Assembly: GCA_903919165.1 (NCBI GenBank)
Contig: CAIXHJ010000143.1
Coordinates: 1-20,666, forward strand
From: an uncultured Holophagaceae bacterium
GTDB lineage: Bacteria > Acidobacteriota > Holophagae > Holophagales > Holophagaceae
DNA length: 20,666 bases
Direction: 5' to 3'
Under the pieces are notes generated by a model. That model saw nothing but the letters and a program-made list of their open reading frames with translations, ran no database searches and was not told the origin of the DNA. Below, one piece after another: positions 7,766 through 14,823 of this stretch (the stretch's first letter is position 1; the number at the start of each line of letters is the position of its first letter). The position numbers and the translations under genes were made by a program.

Positions 7766-9333
7766 TGGTTGCCGGACCTTTCCTCTCCCAGCGCCTGGCC
7801 CAGAGCCAGACCCTTGCGCTCACGCCGGCCATGCAGCTGAAGCTGAAGCTTTGGCAGATGAACCTCCAGGAGTTGTCCCAGACCATCGAGCGCGAGCTTG
7901 AGGACAATCCATTGCTGGAGTTGGCCGAGGACGTCGATGAGGTGCCGACAATCGAGGCCATCGAAGAGGGACGTGATTCAGATGTGACGGAGGGCTCCGC
8001 CGAACAGATGGCCGATGGTTCGGAACTCCCCGAAGGGGTGGACACTGTCGATCTGGGGCCTCTGCAGGATGCGCCTGGGGAGATGAATCCGGAAGGTGAC
8101 CTGGAGAAGTACACGGAAGAAGGTGTGGCCCAGGTGCAGGAGACCGAACTGGGTGCCGAGAACAGCTGGGACCAGGATCTCCCGCGCACGAGCAACCTGC
8201 CCGAAGAGGATCGATTTTCGTGGGAGGACCGGCTCAGCGCCTTCGAGTCCTTGCAGGACCATCTACTGAGTCAGCTCTACGAAACACTGGAACATGAAGA
8301 CCCCCGGGCCCCGCTGGTGGAACGCCTCATCGATCGGATGGATCCGAAGGGGTTCCTCCGGATGGACCCTGATCAGCCTTCCCTGGAGGTCACCCCCGAA
8401 TTGCTGGCGGCAGACCTTGGAGTGTCTGAGGAAGCTCTCCGTGCGGCAGTCGATGTGCTGCAGGAGTTCGACCCATCCGGGGTGGGCTGTTTCACCGTGC
8501 AGGAGAGCCTGCTGCTTCAGCTGCGCCATGCGGGAGCCGAGCCGGATGATCTGGCCGTCCGCATCATCCAGGACCACTCCGTACTCCTTTCTCAGCGAGA
8601 TAGCGCGAAACTCCGCAAGGCTCTCGCCTGTTCCGAGGAGGAGCTCGTTCAGGCCATGGAGCACCTCAAGCACCTCAACCCATCGCCGGGGCGCGCATTC
8701 GATCCCGAAGGCGAGCGGGTGGTGAAGCCGGATGTAGTGGTCCTCAAAGGTGAAGACGGCAACTGGAAAGTCTACCTCAATGATGAAGGTCTTCCCCACC
8801 TGCGGGTGAACGGCGAATACCAGCGCTTCATGGCCTCCAGCGAAGCTAAACGCGACAAGGATTTCATCCGGGAACGGTTCCGCAGCGCACGGGACTTCAT
8901 CCGCGGCGTTGAGGACAGGAACCGCACCGTGCTGCGCGTATCGGCCCAGATTGTGGAGCTTCAGAAAGAGTTCATCGAGCATGGCATCGAACGCCTGCGG
9001 CCCATGGTGCTTCGCGATGTGGCAGAGGCCACGGGCTTCCACGAAAGCACCATCAGCCGTGTAGTGAAGGCCAAGACCATCCATACCCCCCAGGGCCTCT
9101 TCGACCTGAATTACTTTTTCTCTGCGCGTCCCAAGGACTCCGATGTCTCCGCCACCGTAGTCAAACACCGGATCAAGGCCTTTGTGCAGGCCGAGGATCT
9201 CGCCAGACCGTTGTCCGATGAGGCCATCGCAGGGTTGCTGGAGCGGGATGGCATCAAGGTGGCCCGCAGGACGGTGAACAAATACCGGGAGGAACTTAAA
9301 ATTCCTCCGGCTTCCCAGCGCCGGCGCCGATGA
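7765..9333 (+). CDS. rpoN: RNA polymerase sigma-54 factor RpoN
   Basis: Sigma-54 directs RNA polymerase to -24/-12 promoters that need an AAA+ activator. The 522-residue protein has the full layout: glutamine/leucine-rich region I (about 1-50, LALTPAMQLKLKLWQMNLQ and DNPLLEL), an acidic region II (about 51-150), the core-binding region III, a helix-turn-helix near 410-435 (LRDVAEATGFHESTISRVV followed by FDLNYFFS), and the RpoN box ARRTVNKYRE at 500-509. The ATG overlaps the lptB stop (TGATG), a standard coupled junction. The lptB-rpoN-hpf order is conserved in many Gram-negative bacteria. No bacterial enhancer-binding protein is in the window and I saw no clear -24/-12 site, so its regulon cannot be read from here. 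Confidence 0.97.
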   Translation: MVAGPFLSQRLAQSQTLALTPAMQLKLKLWQMNLQELSQTIERELEDNPLLELAEDVDEVPTIEAIEEGRDSDVTEGSAEQMADGSELPEGVDTVDLGPLQDAPGEMNPEGDLEKYTEEGVAQVQETELGAENSWDQDLPRTSNLPEEDRFSWEDRLSAFESLQDHLLSQLYETLEHEDPRAPLVERLIDRMDPKGFLRMDPDQPSLEVTPELLAADLGVSEEALRAAVDVLQEFDPSGVGCFTVQESLLLQLRHAGAEPDDLAVRIIQDHSVLLSQRDSAKLRKALACSEEELVQAMEHLKHLNPSPGRAFDPEGERVVKPDVVVLKGEDGNWKVYLNDEGLPHLRVNGEYQRFMASSEAKRDKDFIRERFRSARDFIRGVEDRNRTVLRVSAQIVELQKEFIEHGIERLRPMVLRDVAEATGFHESTISRVVKAKTIHTPQGLFDLNYFFSARPKDSDVSATVVKHRIKAFVQAEDLARPLSDEAIAGLLERDGIKVARRTVNKYREELKIPPASQRRRR

Positions 9334-9355
9334 CAGGGCCGGACCCACGATTCCC

Positions 9356-9373
9356 GGGCCGCCCGGCCCTTTT
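9356..9373 (+). terminator. Small GC hairpin with T-tract between rpoN and hpf
   Basis: GGGCC (9356-9360), a 4-nt loop, GGCCC (9365-9369), then TTTT (9370-9373), directly before the hpf ribosome binding site. The stem is only 5 bp but all G/C. It could be a weak terminator or attenuator separating hpf level from rpoN, or could simply affect hpf translation. Structure only; no functional evidence. Confidence 0.35.
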
Positions 9374-9385
9374 CAGGAGTGTCCC

Positions 9386-9709
9386 ATGAAGGTCAACTAC
9401 ACCGGCCGCCACATGGAGCTCACCGAGCCCCTGAAGCAGTTCACGAAGGAACGGCTGGACAAGATGGCCACATACCTGGACAACATCATCGACGTCCACG
9501 TGATCCTGGGTGTGGAGAAGCACCGGCACTCAGCAGAGATCGCGTTGAAGACCCGAGCCAGCGCCTTCGTGGCATCCGCCACCACCGATGACATGTACAC
9601 CAGCATCACCCAAGCCGTGGAGAAGCTGGAAGCCCAGGCACACAAGCTCCAGGGCAAGCGCAATACCCGCCCCCACGAAAGCCTCAAGGCCGGGGCCGTC
9701 GAAGACTGA
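9386..9709 (+). CDS. hpf: Ribosome hibernation promoting factor, short form
   Basis: A 107-residue protein of the HPF/YfiA (sigma-54 modulation protein) family: MKVNYTGRHMELTEPLKQF, the DVHVILGVEKHRHSAEI strand pair, and the DDMYTSITQAVEKLEAQAHKLQGK helix with a basic tail. Members bind the 30S decoding region and inactivate ribosomes in stationary phase or stress. The length corresponds to the short form; the C-terminal dimerisation domain of long HPF is absent, so 100S formation would need a partner (such as RMF) or not occur. AGGAG at 9375-9379, 6 nt before the ATG, fixes the start. It follows rpoN by 52 nt, the usual neighbourhood, and is closed by a strong hairpin. Confidence 0.95.
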   Translation: MKVNYTGRHMELTEPLKQFTKERLDKMATYLDNIIDVHVILGVEKHRHSAEIALKTRASAFVASATTDDMYTSITQAVEKLEAQAHKLQGKRNTRPHESLKAGAVED

Positions 9710-9726
9710 ATTTCAGGTCATTTCCT

Positions 9727-9757
9727 GGCAAAGGCGGCCCCCGGGGCCGCCTTTGCC
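9727..9757 (+). terminator. Long perfect hairpin after hpf
   Basis: GGCAAAGGCGGCC (9727-9739) pairs perfectly with GGCCGCCTTTGCC (9745-9757) across a 5-base centre, 17 bases past the hpf stop. There is no T-tract after it (it continues CGTAAACGG), so it is not a textbook intrinsic terminator, but the position and stability suggest the 3' end of the accA-to-hpf transcript. Confidence 0.65.
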
Positions 9758-9818
9758 GTAAACGGCGAGGGATCGGAACCACCCCCATCCGCGCTATCCT
9801 TATGATCCGGAGTCCGTC

Positions 9819-9983
9819 ATGCCCGATCCCACCCATCTGTACGCCCCAAAGACCTGCACCGATCCCACACAGATTTGCGAGAAATGCCGCTGCTCATACA
9901 CCCTGGAACACTTCCAGCACGGCGTCGAAGGCCAGGCATGCGTGTGTCGCAGGTGTCTCCAGGTGATGGGGTACAAGGTCTAG
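9819..9983 (+). CDS. Small cysteine-rich zinc-ribbon-like protein (54 aa), function unknown
   Basis: An ATG at 9819 with GGAG at 9809-9812 (6 nt spacing) opens a 54-residue frame ending in TAG at 9983. The product begins MPDPTHLYAP and has seven cysteines: C13, C20, C23, C25, C41, C43 and C46. The pairs ICEKC (C20/C23) and VCRRC (C43/C46) make a two-knuckle zinc-ribbon pattern around a short aromatic/histidine hairpin (YTLEHFQHG). It ends 2 nt before the mqnC start, so the two are probably one operon. I do not recognise the family. It has no membrane segment or signal peptide. A role as a small metal- or RNA/DNA-binding protein is plausible but inferred. The good ribosome binding site and clean two-knuckle pattern argue that it is real. 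Confidence 0.7.
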   Translation: MPDPTHLYAPKTCTDPTQICEKCRCSYTLEHFQHGVEGQACVCRRCLQVMGYKV

Positions 9984-9985
9984 GC

Positions 9986-11086
9986 ATGTCGAGCTCCACT
10001 GTCACGCCTGAGGACATCCTGGACGGTGTCCTCCAGGGCAGGCGGGTCTCTGCCTCCGAAGCGGTGCTGCTTCTGGAACAGGCAGAGCTTCCTGACCTGG
10101 CCGTGGCCGCCACGGCCGCAAGGAATCGCCAGAATGACGCCGACCGCGCCAGCTATGTCATCGATCGCAACGTCAACTACACGGACGTCTGTAACGTCTA
10201 CTGCACCTTCTGCGCCTTCTACCACAAGCCCGGTGACAGCCGAGGCTATGTGCTCACCAAGGAGCAACTGAAACAGAAGGCCGAAGAAACGAAAGCCCTA
10301 GGCGGCACGGGATTCCTGCTGCAAGGCGGTGTGAACCCCGACCTGCCCTGGGACTACTACCTGGATCTTGTGAAGTATCTGCATCACGACCTGGAAATTT
10401 GGGTCCACGGATTCTCGCCTGTGGAAATCCAGATGATGGCGAAGCTAAATGGCCAGACGTTGCGCAAGACCATCGCGGATCTTCGCGAAGCGGGTCTCGG
10501 CTCCATCCCCGGCGGTGGCGCAGAGATCCTGGTGGACCGGATCCGCAAGAAGATCGCGCCACTCAAGGGTGGCCGCGAGAAGTGGATCGAGGTCATGGAG
10601 GCCGCCCATGAGGAGGGCGTGAAGACCACGGGCACCATGATGTTCGGCATCACGGAGACCCTGATCGAGCGCATCGAGCACCTGGAGGCCCTGCGCGATC
10701 AGCAGGATCGGGCGCTTTCCCGGAACAATGGCGGCGGCTACACCGCCTTCGCGGCCTGGCCCTTCCAGAGCGGCCACACGCCCTGGGAAGGCAAAGTGCC
10801 CAAGCCCACGGATGTGGATTACCTCCGAACCATTGCCGTGGCGCGCATCTTCCTCGACAACTTCGCGCATATCCAGAGCTCCTGGGTCACCATGGGCCGC
10901 AAGACCGGCCAGCTGGCCCTGCATTACGGCTGCGATGACATGGGCAGCCTCATGCTCGAAGAGAATGTCGTCAGCGCCGCGGGCACCTGCTACAGCGTGA
11001 ACCAGGACGAGATGAAGCGCATGATCCGCGCCGCCGGCTTTGAACCCTGGCAGCGGGACAACATTTATGGCGAGGTCCCAGTCTGA
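9986..11086 (+). CDS. mqnC: Cyclic dehypoxanthinyl futalosine synthase (radical SAM)
   Basis: MqnC cyclises dehypoxanthine futalosine in the futalosine route to menaquinone. The 366-residue protein has the radical SAM cluster motif CxxxCxxC as CNVYCTFC (C69, C73, C76), preceded by VIDRNVNYTDVC, then FLLQGGVNPDLPWDYY, the ExHxxSP-type strand IWVHGFSPVEI, LGSIPGGGAEIL, GVKTTGTMMFG and a C-terminal SWVTMGRKTGQLALHYG...DDMGSLMLEENVVSAAG, which is the MqnC signature that separates it from MqnE and CofG/H. The start is ATG 9986 (MSSSTVTPED); the frame is open further upstream but that part overlaps the 54-aa gene and resembles nothing. No other mqn gene is in the window. Presence of MqnC implies menaquinone-based respiration without the classical MenFDHCEB route. 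Confidence 0.95.
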   Translation: MSSSTVTPEDILDGVLQGRRVSASEAVLLLEQAELPDLAVAATAARNRQNDADRASYVIDRNVNYTDVCNVYCTFCAFYHKPGDSRGYVLTKEQLKQKAEETKALGGTGFLLQGGVNPDLPWDYYLDLVKYLHHDLEIWVHGFSPVEIQMMAKLNGQTLRKTIADLREAGLGSIPGGGAEILVDRIRKKIAPLKGGREKWIEVMEAAHEEGVKTTGTMMFGITETLIERIEHLEALRDQQDRALSRNNGGGYTAFAAWPFQSGHTPWEGKVPKPTDVDYLRTIAVARIFLDNFAHIQSSWVTMGRKTGQLALHYGCDDMGSLMLEENVVSAAGTCYSVNQDEMKRMIRAAGFEPWQRDNIYGEVPV

Positions 11087-11103
11087 AGCACAAGAAAAGG
11101 GAT

Positions 11104-11122
11104 GGAGGTATCTGTCATCATG
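11104..11122 (+). promoter_or_regulatory. Ribosome binding site deciding the gabD start
   Basis: GGAGG at 11104-11108 lies 11 nt before ATG 11120. It overlaps a longer in-frame ATG at 11102, which would itself have little room for a ribosome binding site. This favours 11120 as the true start. Confidence 0.5.
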
Positions 11123-12574
11123 CTGATGCTAAAGGATCCAACTCTATTGCGGCAGCAGTGTTATCTGAATGGTCAGTGGCTGGCCGCAGATGGTGCTGAA
11201 GTGATTGATGTGACCAACCCGGCGACCGGCGAGAAGCTGGGTTCCATCCCACGGATGGGCAAGGATGAGACCCGCCGTACCATTGAGGCGGCCAACTGCG
11301 CCCTGCCGGCCTGGCGAGCCAAAACCGCCAAGGAGCGCGCCACGATCCTGCGTCGTTGGTTCGACCTGATGATGGCCAATCAGGAGGACCTGGCCATCAT
11401 CATGACCGCCGAACAGGGTAAGCCGCTGGCTGAGTCCAGGGGCGAAATTTCCTATGCCGCCTCGTTCATCGAATGGTTCGCCGAAGAGGGCAAGCGGATC
11501 TACGGCGACACCATCCCCGGTCACACGGCTGATAAACGCATCGTGGTCATCAAGGAACCGATCGGCGTCTGCGCGGCCATAACCCCTTGGAATTTCCCGG
11601 CGGCCATGATCACCCGCAAAGCCGGTCCAGCCTTGGCAGCCGGCTGCACCATGGTCGTCAAGCCTGCCACAGCCACACCCTTCTCGGCGCTGGCCCTGGC
11701 GGAACTGGGCGAGCGGGCCGGGATCCCGGCCGGCGTGTTCAATGTCATCACCGGTTCGGCGGCCACCATAGGCAACGAAATGACCGGCAATCCGATCGTG
11801 CGCAAACTGACCTTCACCGGTTCGACCGAAATCGGCAAGCGGCTGATGGCCCAATGCGCGACGACGGTCAAGAAGGTGTCGCTGGAACTGGGAGGCAATG
11901 CCCCCTTCATCGTCTTTGATGATGCCGACCTCGACGCCGCTGTGGAGGGTGCCATCGCCTCCAAGTACCGCAATACCGGTCAGACCTGTGTCTGCACCAA
12001 CCGACTCATCGTTCAGGACGGGGTGTATGACGCCTTTGTCGGGAAGCTATCGGCCGCAGTGGGAAAGCTGAAGGTCGGGGACGGACTGACAGGCGAGTTC
12101 CAGCAGGGGCCACTCATCGACATGGCCGCCGTGGAAAAGGTCGAGGAACACATCGCCGATGCCGTCGCCAAGGGGGCCCGTGTGATCCTGGGTGGGAAAC
12201 GCCATCAGTTGGGGGGCAGCTTCTTCCAGCCCACCATCATCTGCGATGTCACTAACCAGATGCTGGTCGCCAAGGAAGAGACCTTCGGCCCACTGGCGCC
12301 GATCTTCAGGTTCACCACCGACGCAGAGGCAGTCCGGATGGCCAACGACACCGAGTTCGGCCTGGCCTCTTACTTCTACACCCGGGATATCAGCCGGGTG
12401 TGGCGGGTGGCCGAGGCGTTGGAATACGGCATGGTCGGAATCAACACCGGTCTGGTATCGACCGAGGTAGCGCCGTTTGGGGGAATGAAAGAATCAGGAA
12501 TCGGTCGTGAAGGCTCGAAGTACGGCATCGAGGAATTCATTGAAGTGAAATACCTATGCATGGGCGGTGTTTGA
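11120..12574 (+). CDS. gabD: Succinate-semialdehyde dehydrogenase (NAD(P)+), GabD type
   Basis: Oxidises succinate semialdehyde to succinate, the last step of the GABA shunt and related degradation routes. The 484-residue protein has the aldehyde dehydrogenase layout: cofactor-binding TPWNFPAAMITRKAGPALAAGC, FTGSTEIGKRLM, general-base ELGGNAP (E256), catalytic cysteine in NTGQTCVCTNR (C290, with the GabD-type second Cys at 292), and KEETFGPLAPIFRF. The blocks ISYAASFIEWFAEEGKRIYG and TIPGHTADKR match enterobacterial GabD almost residue for residue from memory. Its first and last 30 codons use more A/T-ending codons than its neighbours, and no other GABA or succinate-semialdehyde gene is near it, so transfer from a proteobacterium is plausible. 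It ends only 6 nt from the convergent hisG stop, with no terminator visible between them. Confidence 0.95.
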   Translation: MLMLKDPTLLRQQCYLNGQWLAADGAEVIDVTNPATGEKLGSIPRMGKDETRRTIEAANCALPAWRAKTAKERATILRRWFDLMMANQEDLAIIMTAEQGKPLAESRGEISYAASFIEWFAEEGKRIYGDTIPGHTADKRIVVIKEPIGVCAAITPWNFPAAMITRKAGPALAAGCTMVVKPATATPFSALALAELGERAGIPAGVFNVITGSAATIGNEMTGNPIVRKLTFTGSTEIGKRLMAQCATTVKKVSLELGGNAPFIVFDDADLDAAVEGAIASKYRNTGQTCVCTNRLIVQDGVYDAFVGKLSAAVGKLKVGDGLTGEFQQGPLIDMAAVEKVEEHIADAVAKGARVILGGKRHQLGGSFFQPTIICDVTNQMLVAKEETFGPLAPIFRFTTDAEAVRMANDTEFGLASYFYTRDISRVWRVAEALEYGMVGINTGLVSTEVAPFGGMKESGIGREGSKYGIEEFIEVKYLCMGGV

Positions 12575-12580
12575 ATCCAC

Positions 12581-13234
12581 TTAGACTTTTATCCGAAATG
12601 CCTCGACCAGCATTTCAGCCAGCGGCCTGAGGCGCCCAGGTTCGCTGAGGTAGGCGCCGCGGGCGGCGACGAGGCGGGCCGAGGAGCGTCCCAGCACGGC
12701 GGTCTCCACCAGGCCGTGGGCCTTCAGCGTGCCGCCGGTCTGTACCAGGTCCACGATGGCGTCCGCCAGACCCAACAGGGGCGCCAGTTCCGCGCTGCTG
12801 CTGAGGGGCACCAGTTCGGCGGTTAGGCCTTCCCGGGTGAGCCAGGCCTCGGTGGCCTTCGGGAACTTGGTGGCCAGTCGCAGGTGCGGTTTTGCGCGCA
12901 GCGCCTCCAACGTGACGCTGGCCAGGGCGCATAGGGACAGGCGGCAGGCGCCGAAGCCCAGATCCGCCAGCTCGAGCAGGTCCATGTCCATCTCATCCAG
13001 CGTGTCCGATCCGACAATGCCCAGGGAGGCCACACCCGCCGCCACGTAGCGGGGCAGGTCGGCGCCCTTGAGCAGCAGGGCCGCCACGCCGGGGGTGGCT
13101 GTGGGGATGCGCAGCACGCGGGACTTGAGCGCGGTGGCATCGAGCGCCAGCGGTGTACCGGCCAGCAAGGGAACCAGTTCGTCGCCGAGGCGGCCCTTGG
13201 GGAATGCGATCAGGAGTGTCGATGCGGCATTCAT
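12581..13234 (-). CDS. hisG: ATP phosphoribosyltransferase catalytic subunit, short form
   Basis: HisG joins ATP and PRPP in the first step of histidine synthesis. The 217-residue product is the short form: it has LLIAFPKGRLGDELVPLL at the N-terminus, LGIVGSDTLDEM, the LRLATKFPKATEAWL block and the PRPP loop ADAIVDLVQTGGTLKAHGL, and then ends without the C-terminal allosteric (ACT-like) domain of the long form. Short HisG is active only in complex with HisZ, which is encoded immediately upstream with a 4-nt overlap (ATGA). It is the last gene of the operon here, whereas hisG is first in many his operons. It converges on gabD 6 nt away. Confidence 0.96.
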   Translation of the reverse strand: MNAASTLLIAFPKGRLGDELVPLLAGTPLALDATALKSRVLRIPTATPGVAALLLKGADLPRYVAAGVASLGIVGSDTLDEMDMDLLELADLGFGACRLSLCALASVTLEALRAKPHLRLATKFPKATEAWLTREGLTAELVPLSSSAELAPLLGLADAIVDLVQTGGTLKAHGLVETAVLGRSSARLVAARGAYLSEPGRLRPLAEMLVEAFRIKV

Positions 13235-14199
13235 CGTGGCTGCTCGAAGAGGTCGGGCCGGGTATCGGCCAGGTCGAGGAGGCGGGACAGGCGTACGCAG
13301 AATCCCGCGGCCTGCCAGGGGCGGCCGAGATCTGGGAAGAGGCGGTCGTAGCGTCCCCCTGCGGCCAGTTCCTGCTGGGCTCCGGGGGCCCAGAGGCGCA
13401 GTGTGGGGCCGGTGTAGAAGCCGAGGCCCGCCACGTCGGCGAGGTCCACCCGCAACTCCAGGTTAGGCGGCAGGATGGGAAGGAGGCCTTTCAATGCGCG
13501 ATCCATGTGGCTGCGCTCCTCCTTCAGCAGATCCGCGTAGGGACTGGCCCCGAGAGCCTCGAGGGTACCGGGACCGTCAAGTTCGGACAGCAGGGCCTCG
13601 GCATGGGTGGCCATACGGGCCGCTGCGGGGTGACCCTCCATCGCCTGCGCGACACGGTGGGGCGCACGCCTGGAGAGGGCCGCCACTACGGCATCCGCAA
13701 GATCGCCTGACAAGCCTTCCGCTTCGAGCGGGCGGCGGACGAGGGCGGCATTTCCCAGATGCAGAATGGCGCTCTTCAGTCCCAGGACACCGGGAATGGC
13801 CATGAGCAGCCGGGCCAGTTCCATGTCGGCCTCGGCGGAGGACTCGCCATGGGGCTGGATGCGTTCGCAGCCGACCTCGAAGCGTTCCACCGCTTCCCAG
13901 GGTTGCACCGGACGACGGAACACGGCGCCCGCATAGGCGACGCGATCCGGTGGCTCGGAGAAGGTGCGGGTCAACAGTCCCGCCAGGGCCATGGTGAAAT
14001 CCCAGCGCAGGGCCACCAGATCGTCGCCATCGAAGAAGCGCAGGGCGCCATCCGGCACGGCTTCACGGAGCACGAGGGATGGGTGGAGTTCACGGTAGCC
14101 GTGGGCCGCGAAGAGATCCATGAGGGTCCCCTCCCAGCGGCGGAGCCGGGCGGCGGAGCCGAAGAGCAGATCGGGGAAGTGAGGCGTGCGAACGGGCAT
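13231..14199 (-). CDS. hisZ: ATP phosphoribosyltransferase regulatory subunit (HisRS paralogue)
   Basis: HisZ resembles the catalytic core of histidyl-tRNA synthetase but is not a synthetase; it binds short HisG and makes it active and histidine-sensitive. The 322-residue product has class II synthetase-like motifs: motif 2 region VAYAGAVFRRPVQPWEAVERFEVGCERI, LMAIPGVLGLKSAILHLGN, and motif 3-like ELAAGGRYDRLFPDLGRPWQAAGFCVRL. The tRNA anticodon-binding domain is missing and the length is typical of HisZ. The ATG at 14199 overlaps the hisIE stop (TGATG) and the end overlaps hisG by 4 nt, so HisZ and HisG are made in coupled fashion. A longer open frame upstream of 14199 overlaps hisIE and is rejected. 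Confidence 0.93.
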   Translation of the reverse strand: MPVRTPHFPDLLFGSAARLRRWEGTLMDLFAAHGYRELHPSLVLREAVPDGALRFFDGDDLVALRWDFTMALAGLLTRTFSEPPDRVAYAGAVFRRPVQPWEAVERFEVGCERIQPHGESSAEADMELARLLMAIPGVLGLKSAILHLGNAALVRRPLEAEGLSGDLADAVVAALSRRAPHRVAQAMEGHPAAARMATHAEALLSELDGPGTLEALGASPYADLLKEERSHMDRALKGLLPILPPNLELRVDLADVAGLGFYTGPTLRLWAPGAQQELAAGGRYDRLFPDLGRPWQAAGFCVRLSRLLDLADTRPDLFEQPR

Positions 14200-14822
14200 C
14201 AGGCGGTCCCTCCGGATCGGTCCGCATGACGGCGGTGAAGCACATCCACCACGTCGAGCAGGCTCGCATCGCGTTCGAGCAGGAGCAACTCCAGGTGAAA
14301 GAGCAGGTCGGCGGCTTCGCCCAGGAAGGCTTCCCGGTCGTCGTTTTTCGCGGCGATGACCACCTCTCCCGCTTCCTCGACGACCTTCTTGGCAATGCGG
14401 TCCACGCCCTGGGCGAAGAGCTTCCGGGTGTAGCTTCCTGCGGGGTCCGCGCTGGCCTTCCGCGACTTCAACAAGGCCTCCAGCCGCCCCAGCCAAGGCA
14501 GGTCGGAGGGCCAGGGCTCGCCGTCGAAGCAGCTTTCGGTGCCCCGGTGGCAGCTGGGGCCTTCGGGATCCGTGAGGATGAGCAGGGCATCCGAATCACA
14601 GTCGGGGCGGATCTGCACGAGCTTCAGCCGGTTCCCGCTGGTTTCGCCCTTGGTCCAGAGGGACTGGCGGGAGCGGCTCCAGAAGGTAACGAACCCAGTG
14701 TCCAGGGTGAGTTGAAGTGCGTCGCGGTTCAGCCATGCCACCATGCGCACCGCGCCGGCGCGATCCTGCACGATGCCGGGAATGAGGCCGTCTGGGCCGA
14801 ATCGGAGGCTGTCGATGTCCAT
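14199..14822 (-). CDS. hisIE: Bifunctional phosphoribosyl-AMP cyclohydrolase / phosphoribosyl-ATP pyrophosphatase
   Basis: Carries steps 2 and 3 of histidine synthesis in one 207-residue protein. The N-terminal HisI domain (1 to about 110) has FWSRSRQSLWTKGETSGNRL, the metal-binding DCDSD (74-78), and GPSCHRGTESCF with cysteines 91 and 98. The C-terminal HisE domain (about 115-207) has GSYTRKLFAQGVDRIAKKVV, the EEAGEVVIAAKN helix and EAADLLFHLELLLLERD, the all-alpha NTP-pyrophosphatase pattern. The start at 14822 lies 1 nt after the hisF stop; the open extension upstream overlaps hisF and carries no family sequence. The stop overlaps the hisZ start by one base. All key residues are present. 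Confidence 0.96.
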   Translation of the reverse strand: MDIDSLRFGPDGLIPGIVQDRAGAVRMVAWLNRDALQLTLDTGFVTFWSRSRQSLWTKGETSGNRLKLVQIRPDCDSDALLILTDPEGPSCHRGTESCFDGEPWPSDLPWLGRLEALLKSRKASADPAGSYTRKLFAQGVDRIAKKVVEEAGEVVIAAKNDDREAFLGEAADLLFHLELLLLERDASLLDVVDVLHRRHADRSGGTA

Positions 14823-14823
14823 A

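Noticed and set aside
9801..9806. TATGAT as a -10 element before the 54-aa gene.
   Set aside because: It lies only 12 nt before the start codon and would remove the clear ribosome binding site from the transcript; no -35 partner.
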